From Bacteroides sp. (GTDB taxonomy: Bacteria; Bacteroidota; Bacteroidia; Bacteroidales; Bacteroidaceae), in NCBI GenBank assembly GCA_030151635.1, contig JASLDF010000133.1, positions 1-19,737 on the forward strand: a stretch of 19,737 bases of DNA. The letters run 5' to 3'. The stretch's first letter is position 1; each line of letters begins with the position of its first letter. The translations under genes and the position numbers were made by a program. Below, in pieces: positions 6,139 to 14,368 of this stretch. A model generated the notes under the pieces. That model was not told the origin of the DNA, did not search any database, and saw only the letters and a list, made by a program, of their open reading frames with translations.

Positions 6139-7875
6139 TTACAACATCTCTCTTAAATGCTTCATATTAGCTTTGGCAGTATCTAAAACATCATCAATTC
6201 TACCTGCTAAAATTAATTTAATCATAGATTCTGCAAATCCTTTCATCTGTGCAAAATCTACTTTAGGAGGCATCGCTAAAGCATTAGGATCTGTAGCTAC
6301 TGATATCAATACTGGTCCATTAAACTCAAAAGCAGACTTCATTGTTGATTCAAGTTCCATAGGATTGGTTACATCGTACGCCTGCATCCCCATGGCTCTA
6401 GCAACAGCAGCAAAATCCGGATTGTACATTTCAGTCTGACTATCTGGTAAACCTGCAACTTGCATCTCTAATTTCACCATACCTAGAGACCTATTATTAA
6501 ACACAACTAATTTAATAGGTAGTTTATATTGAACAATTGTTGCCAAATCTCCCATCATCATGGATAATCCCCCATCACCACAAAGAGCGATGACTTGTTG
6601 ATCGGGTCTAGCAAGAGCTGCACCAATAGACATTGGTAATGCATTCGCCATTGAACCATGTGAGAAAGATCCTAGCATTTTACGATAACCTGTAGCTTCT
6701 AGATATCTTGCACCCCACACACAACACATTCCCGTATCTACTGTAAAAATTGCGTCATCTGTTGCTAATTTATTAATTGTACTTGCTACAAATTCTGGTG
6801 ATATTAAATTTTCTGAACCTTGATGGTTTGCAGCATTCTCTAGGTTATCTTTTACCTTATCATAAATCTTAAGTTGCTTTTGTAAAAAACTATCATCCGT
6901 TTTATCTTTCAATAAAGGCAGTAAAGCATCTAATGTATCTTTCACATCACCAGCAAGTCCCAAATCAACTTTAGCACGGCGACCAATACGCTCAGGACGA
7001 GAATCTAATTGAACAATCTTACAATGAGATGGCATGAACCCTTGATAAGGAAAATCGGTTCCCAATAAAATTAATAAATCAGCATCATGCATAGCTGTAT
7101 AAGCAGATGGCAAACCCAATAGTCCCGTCATTCCAACTTCATTCGGATTATCATATTGCACTGCCATTTTTCCACGGAAACTATAGCCCACTGGAGCTTT
7201 TAATATTTCTGATAATTGAACCACTTCATCATGCGCAGATTCAATACCAATACCACAGTAAATTGTTATTTTTTCTGACTCTTCAATTAATTTAACAAAT
7301 TTTTCAAGCTCTTCATTCGCTGGTCGATAAATTATCTTGGTTTGAAGAGGAAAAGATGATGTTAAAGATTCAACCGCTTTCTGTGCCGCTAAATCTCCAG
7401 GTAAACCTAGCACAGAAACTTCCTTCTTATTAATGCTATGCTGAAGGGCCGATTGTAACATCCGAGCAAATTGTTGAGGAGTATTTGCAATTTGATTATA
7501 ACCACTACAGTCATCAAACAACTTAATGGTATTTGTTTCTTGAAAATAGGATTGACCTACTTCATAAGAGGGGCAAGTAGATGCAATAGCGAAAACAGCG
7601 GCATTAGCTCTTTGAGCATCATATAGTCCGTTAATTAAGTGTACATGTCCGGGACCACTACTTCCTGCACAACAGCCAATACCATTAAGCTCCGCCTCTG
7701 CTGTTGCTGCATAAGCACCTGTTTCTTCGTGCCTAACATGTATCCATTTAACATCGCTATCCTTCCGTACAGCCTCGTTTACTTCATTTAAACTATCACC
7801 TGTAACCGCATAGATATGCTTGATTCCCGATTGTTTAAGAGTATCAATTAATTGTTCTGCTACATTTTTACCCAT
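6139..7875 (-). CDS. poxB: Thiamine diphosphate-dependent pyruvate oxidase (PoxB type)
   Basis: A 578-residue ThDP/FAD enzyme like E. coli PoxB (572 residues), which decarboxylates pyruvate to acetate and CO2 and passes electrons to membrane quinone. The N-terminal ThDP pyrimidine domain has VTGDSLN and the catalytic Glu50 in RHEE, the same number as in E. coli. GSSGPGHVHLINGLYDA follows. The central FAD domain includes YDNPNEVGMTGLLG and LLGTDFPYQGF. The C-terminal ThDP domain has GSFSHGSMANA, GDGG at 433-436 and NN at 460-461 for Mg and diphosphate. The C-terminal tail (MKGFAESMIKLILAGR and on) resembles the amphipathic membrane-binding end of PoxB. The quinone partner is inferred; acetolactate synthase-like or other oxidase activity is less likely given the close match. 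It faces uraA across a shared terminator and is probably monocistronic. Confidence 0.9.
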   Translation of the reverse strand: MGKNVAEQLIDTLKQSGIKHIYAVTGDSLNEVNEAVRKDSDVKWIHVRHEETGAYAATAEAELNGIGCCAGSSGPGHVHLINGLYDAQRANAAVFAIASTCPSYEVGQSYFQETNTIKLFDDCSGYNQIANTPQQFARMLQSALQHSINKKEVSVLGLPGDLAAQKAVESLTSSFPLQTKIIYRPANEELEKFVKLIEESEKITIYCGIGIESAHDEVVQLSEILKAPVGYSFRGKMAVQYDNPNEVGMTGLLGLPSAYTAMHDADLLILLGTDFPYQGFMPSHCKIVQLDSRPERIGRRAKVDLGLAGDVKDTLDALLPLLKDKTDDSFLQKQLKIYDKVKDNLENAANHQGSENLISPEFVASTINKLATDDAIFTVDTGMCCVWGARYLEATGYRKMLGSFSHGSMANALPMSIGAALARPDQQVIALCGDGGLSMMMGDLATIVQYKLPIKLVVFNNRSLGMVKLEMQVAGLPDSQTEMYNPDFAAVARAMGMQAYDVTNPMELESTMKSAFEFNGPVLISVATDPNALAMPPKVDFAQMKGFAESMIKLILAGRIDDVLDTAKANMKHLREML

Positions 7876-8274
7876 AATTCATTAATTTAATTGTTTTAAG
7901 CAGATAGGATAAAAAATCTATCCCATTGTTATACTAATGAGAACACGTACAGAGATATGTTAGTTTAACAAAAGCATCAAAATACTCCAAAATCAACACC
8001 CTGTTTTTCTTTTATATTTTTCTATATCAAGTAATATCATTCCATATAATTACCGTTTATAGTAAGTAACATTTACAAAGCATATAAAATAAACAACTAG
8101 TAATTAACCGATTAAGAATAATAAAATTTAAATAATGACCATTTTGAATTAAATTATGTCCAGAATATGTTAAAAACAAAAAATATATGATAGCTCGTGA
8201 TTATACTTTCAAATCAATGACTATATTTAACACAAATAGTTAATATATATAACTAAATTTAATTTAAACTGATT
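7876..8274. other. Divergent intergenic region, poxB / beta-barrel protein
   Basis: 399 bases, very A/T-rich. No exact TAnnTTTG box was found for either gene. TATATTTA (8222-8229), one base off consensus and 45 bases before the ATG at 8275, is the best candidate for the + strand gene. No reading frame, tRNA or convincing long hairpin was seen. Confidence 0.5.
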
Positions 8275-8871
8275 ATGAAAAAAGTATTTTTAATTGCTGT
8301 AATTGCAGCGCTATTCACAACAATGGGTGTGAATGCTCAAGGTCTTAAAGGAACTTGGTTTGCGGGTGGTAACCTATCAATGGGAAGTAGCAAGAGTTAT
8401 ACAGAAGCTGGAAATAAAGTTAAAGTTAGTGATTATGCTATCATGCCTCTAGCAGGTAAATTCGTAACACCAAGCCTTGCTATTGGTGGTGCTGTAGGAT
8501 ATGTTTATGGAAAAGCAGATCCAATTAAAACAACTACATTTATTATTCAACCATTGGTTCGTCAATACTGGAACATAGCTGGTAAACTTTATGCTTTTGG
8601 TCAAGTAGCTCTGCCTATTCAATTTGGTAACGAGAAAAATAATGGTTTTAAAACAAAAGAAGCAGGTGTAGCAATCGCTTTTGCTCCAGGTTTAGACCTT
8701 ATCGTTAATAGCTGGTTAACTATTGAAGCATCTTTCAATGTAATTAGCTTTGGCTACGAAAACTCAAAACCTGATGGTGGTAAAACATCTAGTAACTTCA
8801 AACTTAACGGTAATATGTTAGGTGCAACTGAACTAGGTAAAATCAACATTGGTGTTAAAGTTTTATTCTAA
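8275..8871 (+). CDS. Small outer-membrane beta-barrel protein
   Basis: 198 residues with a clear type I signal peptide, cleavage expected after VNA (residue 21) leaving Gln22. The mature part consists of alternating hydrophobic/polar strands with Gly- and aromatic-rich turns (LKGTWFAGGNLSMGSS, AIGGAVGYVYGKAD, LYAFGQVALPIQFG, LTIEASFNVISFGYE) and ends in VKVLF with a terminal Phe, the usual outer-membrane insertion signal. This is the OmpA-like/OMP_b-brl type 8-strand barrel common in Bacteroidota. Its function (porin-like, adhesin or structural) cannot be told from sequence. It is monocistronic, with a strong terminator 30 bases downstream. Confidence 0.8.
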   Translation: MKKVFLIAVIAALFTTMGVNAQGLKGTWFAGGNLSMGSSKSYTEAGNKVKVSDYAIMPLAGKFVTPSLAIGGAVGYVYGKADPIKTTTFIIQPLVRQYWNIAGKLYAFGQVALPIQFGNEKNNGFKTKEAGVAIAFAPGLDLIVNSWLTIEASFNVISFGYENSKPDGGKTSSNFKLNGNMLGATELGKINIGVKVLF

Positions 8872-8901
8872 TCAAATAAACATTTTTCAATCATAAACAT
8901 T

Positions 8902-8935
8902 AAGAGTCTGAAGATTAATCTTCAGACTCTTTTTT
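8902..8935 (+). terminator. Terminator after beta-barrel gene
   Basis: Perfect 13-base arms AAGAGTCTGAAGA (8902-8914) / TCTTCAGACTCTT (8919-8931) around TTAA, continuing into a T-run to 8935. Confidence 0.9.
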
Positions 8936-9092
8936 GTGACTATTAATCAATAGTCATACGAAAGACTTTTTATTTGGACATACACTGTATTTAAATTACA
9001 TTCAGTGTTTAATAATAACAGGATTAAACTGATAGACTATGGTGTGCATCAATATCTATCTACAGCACCATAACTACACCAATCATTAGAGC

Positions 9093-9135
9093 ATAAAAGA
9101 GGGTGCATGGTAATTTAATTACCATGCACCCTCTT
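9093..9135 (-). terminator. Terminator after the DUF3999 gene
   Basis: Perfect 17-base arms (9097-9113 with 9119-9135; core GAGGGTGCATGG / CCATGCACCCTC) lie 22 bases beyond the DUF3999 stop. On the minus strand the stem is followed by TTTATGC, a weak T-run; there is no T-run on the + side. Termination toward the left is the likely role. Confidence 0.7.
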
Positions 9136-9157
9136 CCAAGATCACAAACAATCTGAG

Positions 9158-10426
9158 TTATTTCGATTCTTTTTTATTCATTTCTTTTAATACCATTATA
9201 CAGATTAGGAGTAAAAATGCTCCTACCAACAAGATGCAAGACCACATAAATACTGGCTTTTCAAACCATGATATTGCTATCGGTTTTGGTTCTAACTTAA
9301 TCTCCAGTGCTTTCACAAAGTCAGTTGTAGAAACTAGTGGTAAGTCTTGTCCTATCTCTGAGCTAAAGGAGTTTATATCGTAATTGGGAGATGATTCATT
9401 TCTTTCATCCAGTACTACACGATAAGATTCCCCTTTTTTCAAAAAAGCACATAGATATTGACTTTTTCCTTTCAAAGATACAGATTGAATTTTTAAAGGT
9501 GGGTTATCTTCATTTTCAATTTCCAAATAACAATTTGCAGGAAAAGTAATAAGAGTACTAATGCTAGATACCGAAGTAGATGCACCTTTGGAATTCGAAG
9601 ATACTAAATTTAAAATCTCTAATTTCTCACCAAATTCAGAATACAATATGGCGCGTCGAGCAAACATTCCCTCCGATTCAACGTTCAGTATAAACTTTGA
9701 AACACGTAAAGGTGTTTTTAATTCTGGGAAAAACAGATAGCTTTTTTTATTCACACTATCCTTTTGTACAAAGTCTATTGTGGGCATATCTGCATATTCA
9801 GTAGCAATACGACTTGAATAAATCCTCCCAAGTTCTTCTATTTCTATAGGATCTGCTGAATCATTCCCCAAAGTTATTTTATAAAAACTAAAATTCCCTT
9901 TAGGAAAATGAACCTGCAACAGTTGACTAGAAGGTCTACTTACGATATCAACCTCATAAGGGTTTAAATGCTTATCTTTTACAGCATACCACTGCTTCAT
10001 GTCATTACTACCCTGAACTTTTACCCATTTACTAACATTAGAACGGTTTATAACCAAGGAAATTCGATCTATATCTTCTTTATTACGATTTTCAAAAACA
10101 ACAATGTTTAAACTATCTGTAAACGCACGATCTATAATTGGATAATTTCTAAAATAATCTGTCGATACATCAAACTCAGACGCATTAGGTTGGACAAAGA
10201 AAGGAACTTGCAAACTATCCCCGTTTAGCACACGCAGCTTTAGAAGAAAGTCATCAGAAGACAGCCCAATCATATGCTGATCTAAATCTATATTATAATA
10301 CCCCGACTGATTAACAGGTTCAACATTAACTTTCCAAACAGACAACGCCGAAGCAGATAGGCTTATTAAACATAATAACCCAAACGTAACTAATCTACTC
10401 TTAATTCTCCTCATTTCTATTTTCAT
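9158..10426 (-). CDS. DUF3999-like exported, membrane-anchored protein
   Basis: 422 residues. It has an N-terminal signal sequence (SRLVTFGLLCLISLSASA), a large beta-rich periplasmic part, one C-terminal membrane helix (about 394-414, FMWSCILLVGAFLLLICIMV) and a short Lys-rich cytoplasmic tail. A stretch near residues 130-150 (NVSKWVKVQGSNDMKQWYAV) looks like a discoidin/F5-8 carbohydrate-binding motif. Topology and pairing with a DUF2339 protein identify it as DUF3999-like; no biochemical function is established for that family to my knowledge. Its start overlaps the end of the upstream DUF2339 gene by 26 bases (by 14 if Met5 is used), so the two are translationally coupled and probably form a complex in the envelope. 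A strong hairpin follows the stop. Confidence 0.7.
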   Translation of the reverse strand: MKIEMRRIKSRLVTFGLLCLISLSASALSVWKVNVEPVNQSGYYNIDLDQHMIGLSSDDFLLKLRVLNGDSLQVPFFVQPNASEFDVSTDYFRNYPIIDRAFTDSLNIVVFENRNKEDIDRISLVINRSNVSKWVKVQGSNDMKQWYAVKDKHLNPYEVDIVSRPSSQLLQVHFPKGNFSFYKITLGNDSADPIEIEELGRIYSSRIATEYADMPTIDFVQKDSVNKKSYLFFPELKTPLRVSKFILNVESEGMFARRAILYSEFGEKLEILNLVSSNSKGASTSVSSISTLITFPANCYLEIENEDNPPLKIQSVSLKGKSQYLCAFLKKGESYRVVLDERNESSPNYDINSFSSEIGQDLPLVSTTDFVKALEIKLEPKPIAISWFEKPVFMWSCILLVGAFLLLICIMVLKEMNKKESK

Positions 10427-13109
10427 TTTTTTCTACTAATTCTTTATCAGTTTGATCATCTTTGACCAGAACTTTTATTTTTTGCTGTAAGAAAGACACT
10501 AGTAACAAGATAGCTCCTAGAACAACAAATGAAACGATTCTTCCAGCTTGGTTCATACCCCAAACATCTAAGGTGTAAAATTTAACCAATATAATACCAA
10601 AGAGAATCAATGATATCTTACGTAGCACAACTTCGTTTTTTTTCAATCCGACAATCATCGCAAAGAGTGCCAACACCCCCCAAACTATGGGGTAAACTAT
10701 AGTTCTTACATTCTTAAACAATACGGATAAACCATAATAATTAGTATCACCCGTCGGTGTAAAGAATTGTATTGCCACATTATCAGCCTCCGAACTTGCC
10801 AATAGCAATGATGTAATAAAAATTACAATACAGAATAGATTAAATATAGGTCCAAATGTCTTACGACCATTCTTTATTAACAAGTATCCAATAACTATCA
10901 ATCCTAGCAGTGCTACAAAACGAACCGAAAACAGTCCTGTATTCACATGGTGTATGTAAAATTGATATAAAGAATTATGAGTAACGAACCAATAGCTTAA
11001 TATTCCTACTGGATAGAATATAAAATAAAAAATAGAGATTCTGTTTAAAGAAGTAAAGCGAGTACGCTTCACACTAGCTATTACTGCGAGGAATGCAACT
11101 GTGTAGGACAATAGAGACAATAATCTAAAATTCCCATTAATATAAACATTTTCAGAGTTTTGAAGTTGAAAGTTAATTTCCAGGAATGGGACTAGGAACA
11201 CAGCCAACACTGTTAAAGACTTAAATAACAAAACAAGTTCACCAACACGTACCAAAAGGTTGCCTTTTAAATATAGACCTAATTGGGAATCTTCTTTCCT
11301 TAGTAAATAAAAAGCGATTAACAATCCTATTGTTAAAACTAGCCCAGTTATAAAGATAGGGTTTAGTACAATAGATAACTCGGTGCCATAAGCAAAATAA
11401 GAATCACCTAAATCCATGCAATAGGAAACTATAGCCAATGCAAATAAAGCAAGATATCCCACCTGTAAAGTGTTAATTCTAGAATTCCTCCATAATACCA
11501 ATAATACAACAGCCTCAACAATCCAAAATAGAGTAATTGAATACCCATCAAGTTGTATTGGAACAGCTAAACTCACCAACGATATTACAACTGCAACCAG
11601 CATAAAAACAAATTTGCGATCAACCGACTTGTTTTTAAATACTATAAACATGAGGGCAGCATTCAATAAAGCCAGTAAAACAACTATTAATCCCGAATAA
11701 GGTGTACCATCCCAAATCAAAAGAGACGCTCCTAGAAAGGATACATTATTTGATAAAACCAAGAAAGCTTGATAGGCAGAAAATTGACTACCTTCTTTTC
11801 TCATTATCTGAATAATGGCTAAAATATAAAATTGAACAAAGAACAAGAATGCAAATAAAGTTGAACTAATACGTATGTCAGTTACATCTGTATCCAGCAA
11901 CCATCCCCAGAAAAAGAGCAAGGTTAAATAATAGCATTCTGAACTAATTAATTTCCAATCTTTTTTCAAAGAAACTAATAACATACCTGTGTTCAACAAC
12001 AATAGATAAGAAAAAAGAACCACAAAATTTCCACTCCCTGTACTAATCATCAATGGTGCAGCAAAACCTCCAAGAATAGAGAAAAACGCCAATTCTTTAC
12101 GATCATAAAACAATGATAACAATACCGATAAAAGTGTAATCGCTATTAAAATTCCAAATGCTATGGTCTGACTAAACAATTCATATTCTCTAAATGCTAA
12201 TGTGATAGTCATATACAAAACTGAAATACCACCTCCTACTAACACTGCTGCAAAGCCGTTATAGTTCTTTTTAAGTTTTAATGCAATAGCTATTATAGCA
12301 GCACCTGTTAGAACACCTATACCAACACGAGCCACTTCATTAATCCAGTCTTGATCTATAGCGTACTTTACAAAGAACCCCATACCAATAACCAGCATAA
12401 TAATTCCAACGGCACTTAACCAGTTGTCTACAAAAATTTTCTTTAGAGATGAGAATACCTTTTCTACTCCTTCCGAAACATCAATAGTAGGAGAATTAGG
12501 TCTACTGATAGGCTCTTTAATATCCGAAAAAGATGCATCTTGAGTTATTGTCGGCACTTCCGCTACAACATCCGTATCAACCTTATGAATGGATGCTAAA
12601 GGCAAATCTTGTTCAACTAAAGGTTCATCTTCAACTTCCTCTGTTTGCTTGGAACCTTCTATATTTAGTTCTTCATCCTGAATTGAATCTTGAGGAACAT
12701 CAGTCTCGTTTTGCTTTTTCGCTTCATCTTCTACCTTGATTATCACAGCTTCCTCTTTTACTACATCAAGGGGTAATGCAGGAGGTTTAGGGCCTGTGTA
12801 AGTTTGTGATTCATCACTGGTATCAGGCAGTTTTCGTTCTTCCAAATTAATGAGGTCATCAACTTCGGAATTAGCCCCATCGTGTATAGTTTCAGACTCA
12901 TTAGAATCTTGAGAATCAACAATGTTTTGTAGCCCTGCATCATTCGATGAATACGTTGACGAATTTATCTTCTCATTTAATTCCTCAACACACCTCGTTG
13001 ATTTCCTTATACTATCAAGTAAAGATTGGAAATCAGATACCAAATAGTTTAATTTATTCAGTATAATCACTAATACAATTAGGATTAGTAAGACAAGAAT
13101 TTCTATCAT
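10401..13109 (-). CDS. DUF2339 family large polytopic membrane protein
   Basis: 902 residues. Helix 1 is at 2-18 and is followed by a likely coiled coil (about 20-50). Residues 55-210 are a long acidic, Ser/Asp/Glu-rich linker of low complexity containing PKPPALPLD. The DUF2339 core starts at DNWLSAVGIIMLVIGMGFFV (228-247) with the typical KYAIDQDWINEVARVGIGVLTG and continues as more than twenty hydrophobic helices to about residue 870. The tail (KVLVKDDQTDKELVEKN) is charged and cytoplasmic. DUF2339 proteins have no assigned biochemical role; they often occur next to DUF3999 genes, as here, where the downstream gene overlaps by 26 bases. An envelope role is inferred from topology only. The start at 13109 is supported by a -7 box 27 bases upstream. 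Confidence 0.85.
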   Translation of the reverse strand: MIEILVLLILIVLVIILNKLNYLVSDFQSLLDSIRKSTRCVEELNEKINSSTYSSNDAGLQNIVDSQDSNESETIHDGANSEVDDLINLEERKLPDTSDESQTYTGPKPPALPLDVVKEEAVIIKVEDEAKKQNETDVPQDSIQDEELNIEGSKQTEEVEDEPLVEQDLPLASIHKVDTDVVAEVPTITQDASFSDIKEPISRPNSPTIDVSEGVEKVFSSLKKIFVDNWLSAVGIIMLVIGMGFFVKYAIDQDWINEVARVGIGVLTGAAIIAIALKLKKNYNGFAAVLVGGGISVLYMTITLAFREYELFSQTIAFGILIAITLLSVLLSLFYDRKELAFFSILGGFAAPLMISTGSGNFVVLFSYLLLLNTGMLLVSLKKDWKLISSECYYLTLLFFWGWLLDTDVTDIRISSTLFAFLFFVQFYILAIIQIMRKEGSQFSAYQAFLVLSNNVSFLGASLLIWDGTPYSGLIVVLLALLNAALMFIVFKNKSVDRKFVFMLVAVVISLVSLAVPIQLDGYSITLFWIVEAVVLLVLWRNSRINTLQVGYLALFALAIVSYCMDLGDSYFAYGTELSIVLNPIFITGLVLTIGLLIAFYLLRKEDSQLGLYLKGNLLVRVGELVLLFKSLTVLAVFLVPFLEINFQLQNSENVYINGNFRLLSLLSYTVAFLAVIASVKRTRFTSLNRISIFYFIFYPVGILSYWFVTHNSLYQFYIHHVNTGLFSVRFVALLGLIVIGYLLIKNGRKTFGPIFNLFCIVIFITSLLLASSEADNVAIQFFTPTGDTNYYGLSVLFKNVRTIVYPIVWGVLALFAMIVGLKKNEVVLRKISLILFGIILVKFYTLDVWGMNQAGRIVSFVVLGAILLLVSFLQQKIKVLVKDDQTDKELVEKNENRNEEN

Positions 13110-13135
13110 AGCAAGTCATTTACATATATAAGCCA

Positions 13136-13143
13136 CAAATATA
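13136..13143 (-). promoter_or_regulatory. -7 box of the DUF2339-DUF3999 operon
   Basis: TATATTTG on the minus strand (13143-13136), perfect TAnnTTTG, 26 bases before the ATG at 13109. No clear -33 TTTG is seen. Confidence 0.55.
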
Positions 13144-13195
13144 CATTTTAAATCACTACTCCATTCTTATTCTCATAAAAACATAGAATTTATAT

Positions 13196-13242
13196 AAAAA
13201 AAATAGTAGCAATCGCCATTATTAGACGAAAACCACTACTTT
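13196..13242 (-). terminator. Weak terminator after the acetyltransferase gene
   Basis: On the minus strand a 5-base stem AGTAG (13240-13236) / CTACT (13209-13205) closes a large loop and is followed by A and eight T. The stem is short, so this is a tentative call. Confidence 0.35.
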
Positions 13243-13266
13243 CAAATAACACACAAAAGAAGTTAA

Positions 13267-13923
13267 CTATCTAGCGTTCAACTCCTCTTCGGCAATTTTC
13301 ATAAAACGAGTAATATGAAGTCCATCTGCAAACGTATGGCTAATGGTAATGGCAACAGGCATAACCATTTTTCCTTCACGTTTCACAGCTTTACCCACAT
13401 TTAATAACGGATATGAGTTACCATTTCTTGTTTCTTGCGCACCAACTAAAGATGTGAAGTATAAATCCGGCGTTGCACTCAAGAAAATAGTACCGAATGG
13501 ATCTACTTCCTCTTCGTCCAAAATAGACGTACCAAAATTACTTTCTGTCTGACCTTTGGCTTTTTCAATAATCTGAGTCGTATTTCTATAGAACTCTTCG
13601 AAATTATCTGCAAAAGGAATACGAACAATAGCACAATCCCCCACCTCGTTCAACATAATTGCGGTTGTAATATCGATGGTGTCGTAAAATGTAATCTGGT
13701 CGTTTGCATCAATACGATAACGAAATTCCTCAATTTCATTCATCGCTCTTAACATGGCATAAATGTAATAGATAAAGAAAGACTGCCCATTTTTCTTGGC
13801 TGCCTCAAGGGCATGAGTACAATCCACTTCCGATGTTATCGAAATATTTGGATTCTGAAATGTTTTAAAGAACTCGTAACTATTTTTACGGCTCCATGTT
13901 TTTATGTCAATAATATGCTTCAT
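13267..13923 (-). CDS. Chloramphenicol acetyltransferase-like protein (CatA fold)
   Basis: 218 residues, the size of type A chloramphenicol acetyltransferases, which are trimers transferring acetyl from acetyl-CoA to a hydroxyl group. The N-terminus (KTWSRKNSYEFFKTF) matches the family WxRKxxFxxF start. The active-site motif HxxxDG is present as SHTFADGLH, with catalytic His196 and structural Asp200; the FLSATPDLYFTSL region corresponds to the part that carries the second active-site Ser in Cat enzymes. Many chromosomal Bacteroidota homologues of this fold are annotated as CAT without proof of resistance, so the substrate is open. It lies 68 bases downstream of rubredoxin on the same strand and has no mobile-element context, which argues against a recently acquired resistance gene. 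Confidence 0.82.
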   Translation of the reverse strand: MKHIIDIKTWSRKNSYEFFKTFQNPNISITSEVDCTHALEAAKKNGQSFFIYYIYAMLRAMNEIEEFRYRIDANDQITFYDTIDITTAIMLNEVGDCAIVRIPFADNFEEFYRNTTQIIEKAKGQTESNFGTSILDEEEVDPFGTIFLSATPDLYFTSLVGAQETRNGNSYPLLNVGKAVKREGKMVMPVAITISHTFADGLHITRFMKIAEEELNAR

Positions 13924-13991
13924 ATCATTCTTGGTTTATTATTAATATCTATTATCTAGGCTGATGGTGCGAACTACAAATCCATTCAGTC

Positions 13992-14186
13992 TTATAAATT
14001 ATCGAAGTCAATGTGGTTCCATTTGTACTCTTCGAAAGCCGATTTCCCTTCGTCACACTTTGGACAAACCCAATCGTCTGGCAAGTCATCAAACTCCACA
14101 CCTGCAGGAATATCTCCCCATGGATCTCCACGATTGGGGTCATAGACATATTCACAGACTATGCATACGTATTTCTTACTTTTCAT
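13992..14186 (-). CDS. Rubredoxin
   Basis: 64-residue cytoplasmic one-iron electron carrier. The four Fe-binding Cys are in YVCIVCEYVYDP (Cys8, Cys11) and DDWVCPKCDEGKSAF (Cys41, Cys44), with the typical GDPWGDIPAG and FDDLPDDWVCP segments between them. It is about ten residues longer than minimal rubredoxins (YKWNHIDFDNL tail). The Gly that usually follows the second Cys of each knuckle is Glu12 and Asp45 here; the first change is known in the family, the second is less usual. In anaerobes rubredoxin commonly feeds rubrerythrin or flavodiiron oxygen/peroxide reductases; none is in this window. It has a good promoter motif upstream, and the acetyltransferase gene follows after 68 bases. Confidence 0.93.
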   Translation of the reverse strand: MKSKKYVCIVCEYVYDPNRGDPWGDIPAGVEFDDLPDDWVCPKCDEGKSAFEEYKWNHIDFDNL

Positions 14187-14224
14187 ATCACTTAATATGA
14201 TCTCTATTTATACTTTGTGAGCCA

Positions 14225-14259
14225 CAAAGATACAATATGAAACTTAGATGCTGTGCAAA
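14225..14259 (-). promoter_or_regulatory. Rubredoxin promoter
   Basis: On the minus strand a -7 box TATCTTTG (14232-14225, perfect TAnnTTTG) and a -33 TTTG (14259-14256) are separated by 23 bases. The -7 box lies 38 bases before the ATG at 14186. It is the best two-part promoter match in the window. Confidence 0.65.
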
Positions 14260-14308
14260 AAGACGCACGTATTGACTAGTAAAAATAGAAATCTAACTTC
14301 ATACAAAA

Positions 14309-14348
14309 TAGAAAGAGGAAGTTTAAACCATTTATTAAACTTCCTCTT
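14309..14348 (-). terminator. Terminator after the GH84 gene
   Basis: Perfect 14-base arms AAGAGGAAGTTTAA (14313-14326) / TTAAACTTCCTCTT (14335-14348), 20 bases past the stop. On the minus strand the stem runs into TCTATTTTG, so the T-run is imperfect. Confidence 0.75.
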
Positions 14349-14368
14349 CACATTTATATAGATTTATT

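Noticed and set aside
7900..7926. Small inverted repeat GATAG/CTATC upstream of poxB
   Set aside because: Five-base arms in A/T-rich DNA are expected by chance and there is no T-run or known operator match.
13267..13923. Acquired antibiotic-resistance island
   Set aside because: No transposase, integrase, terminal repeats or change in base composition was seen around the acetyltransferase gene.
13952..14200. Four overlapping frames of 60-78 codons on both strands over the rubredoxin gene
   Set aside because: Only the 13992-14186 minus frame has the CxxC pairs and rubredoxin body; the others are shadows.
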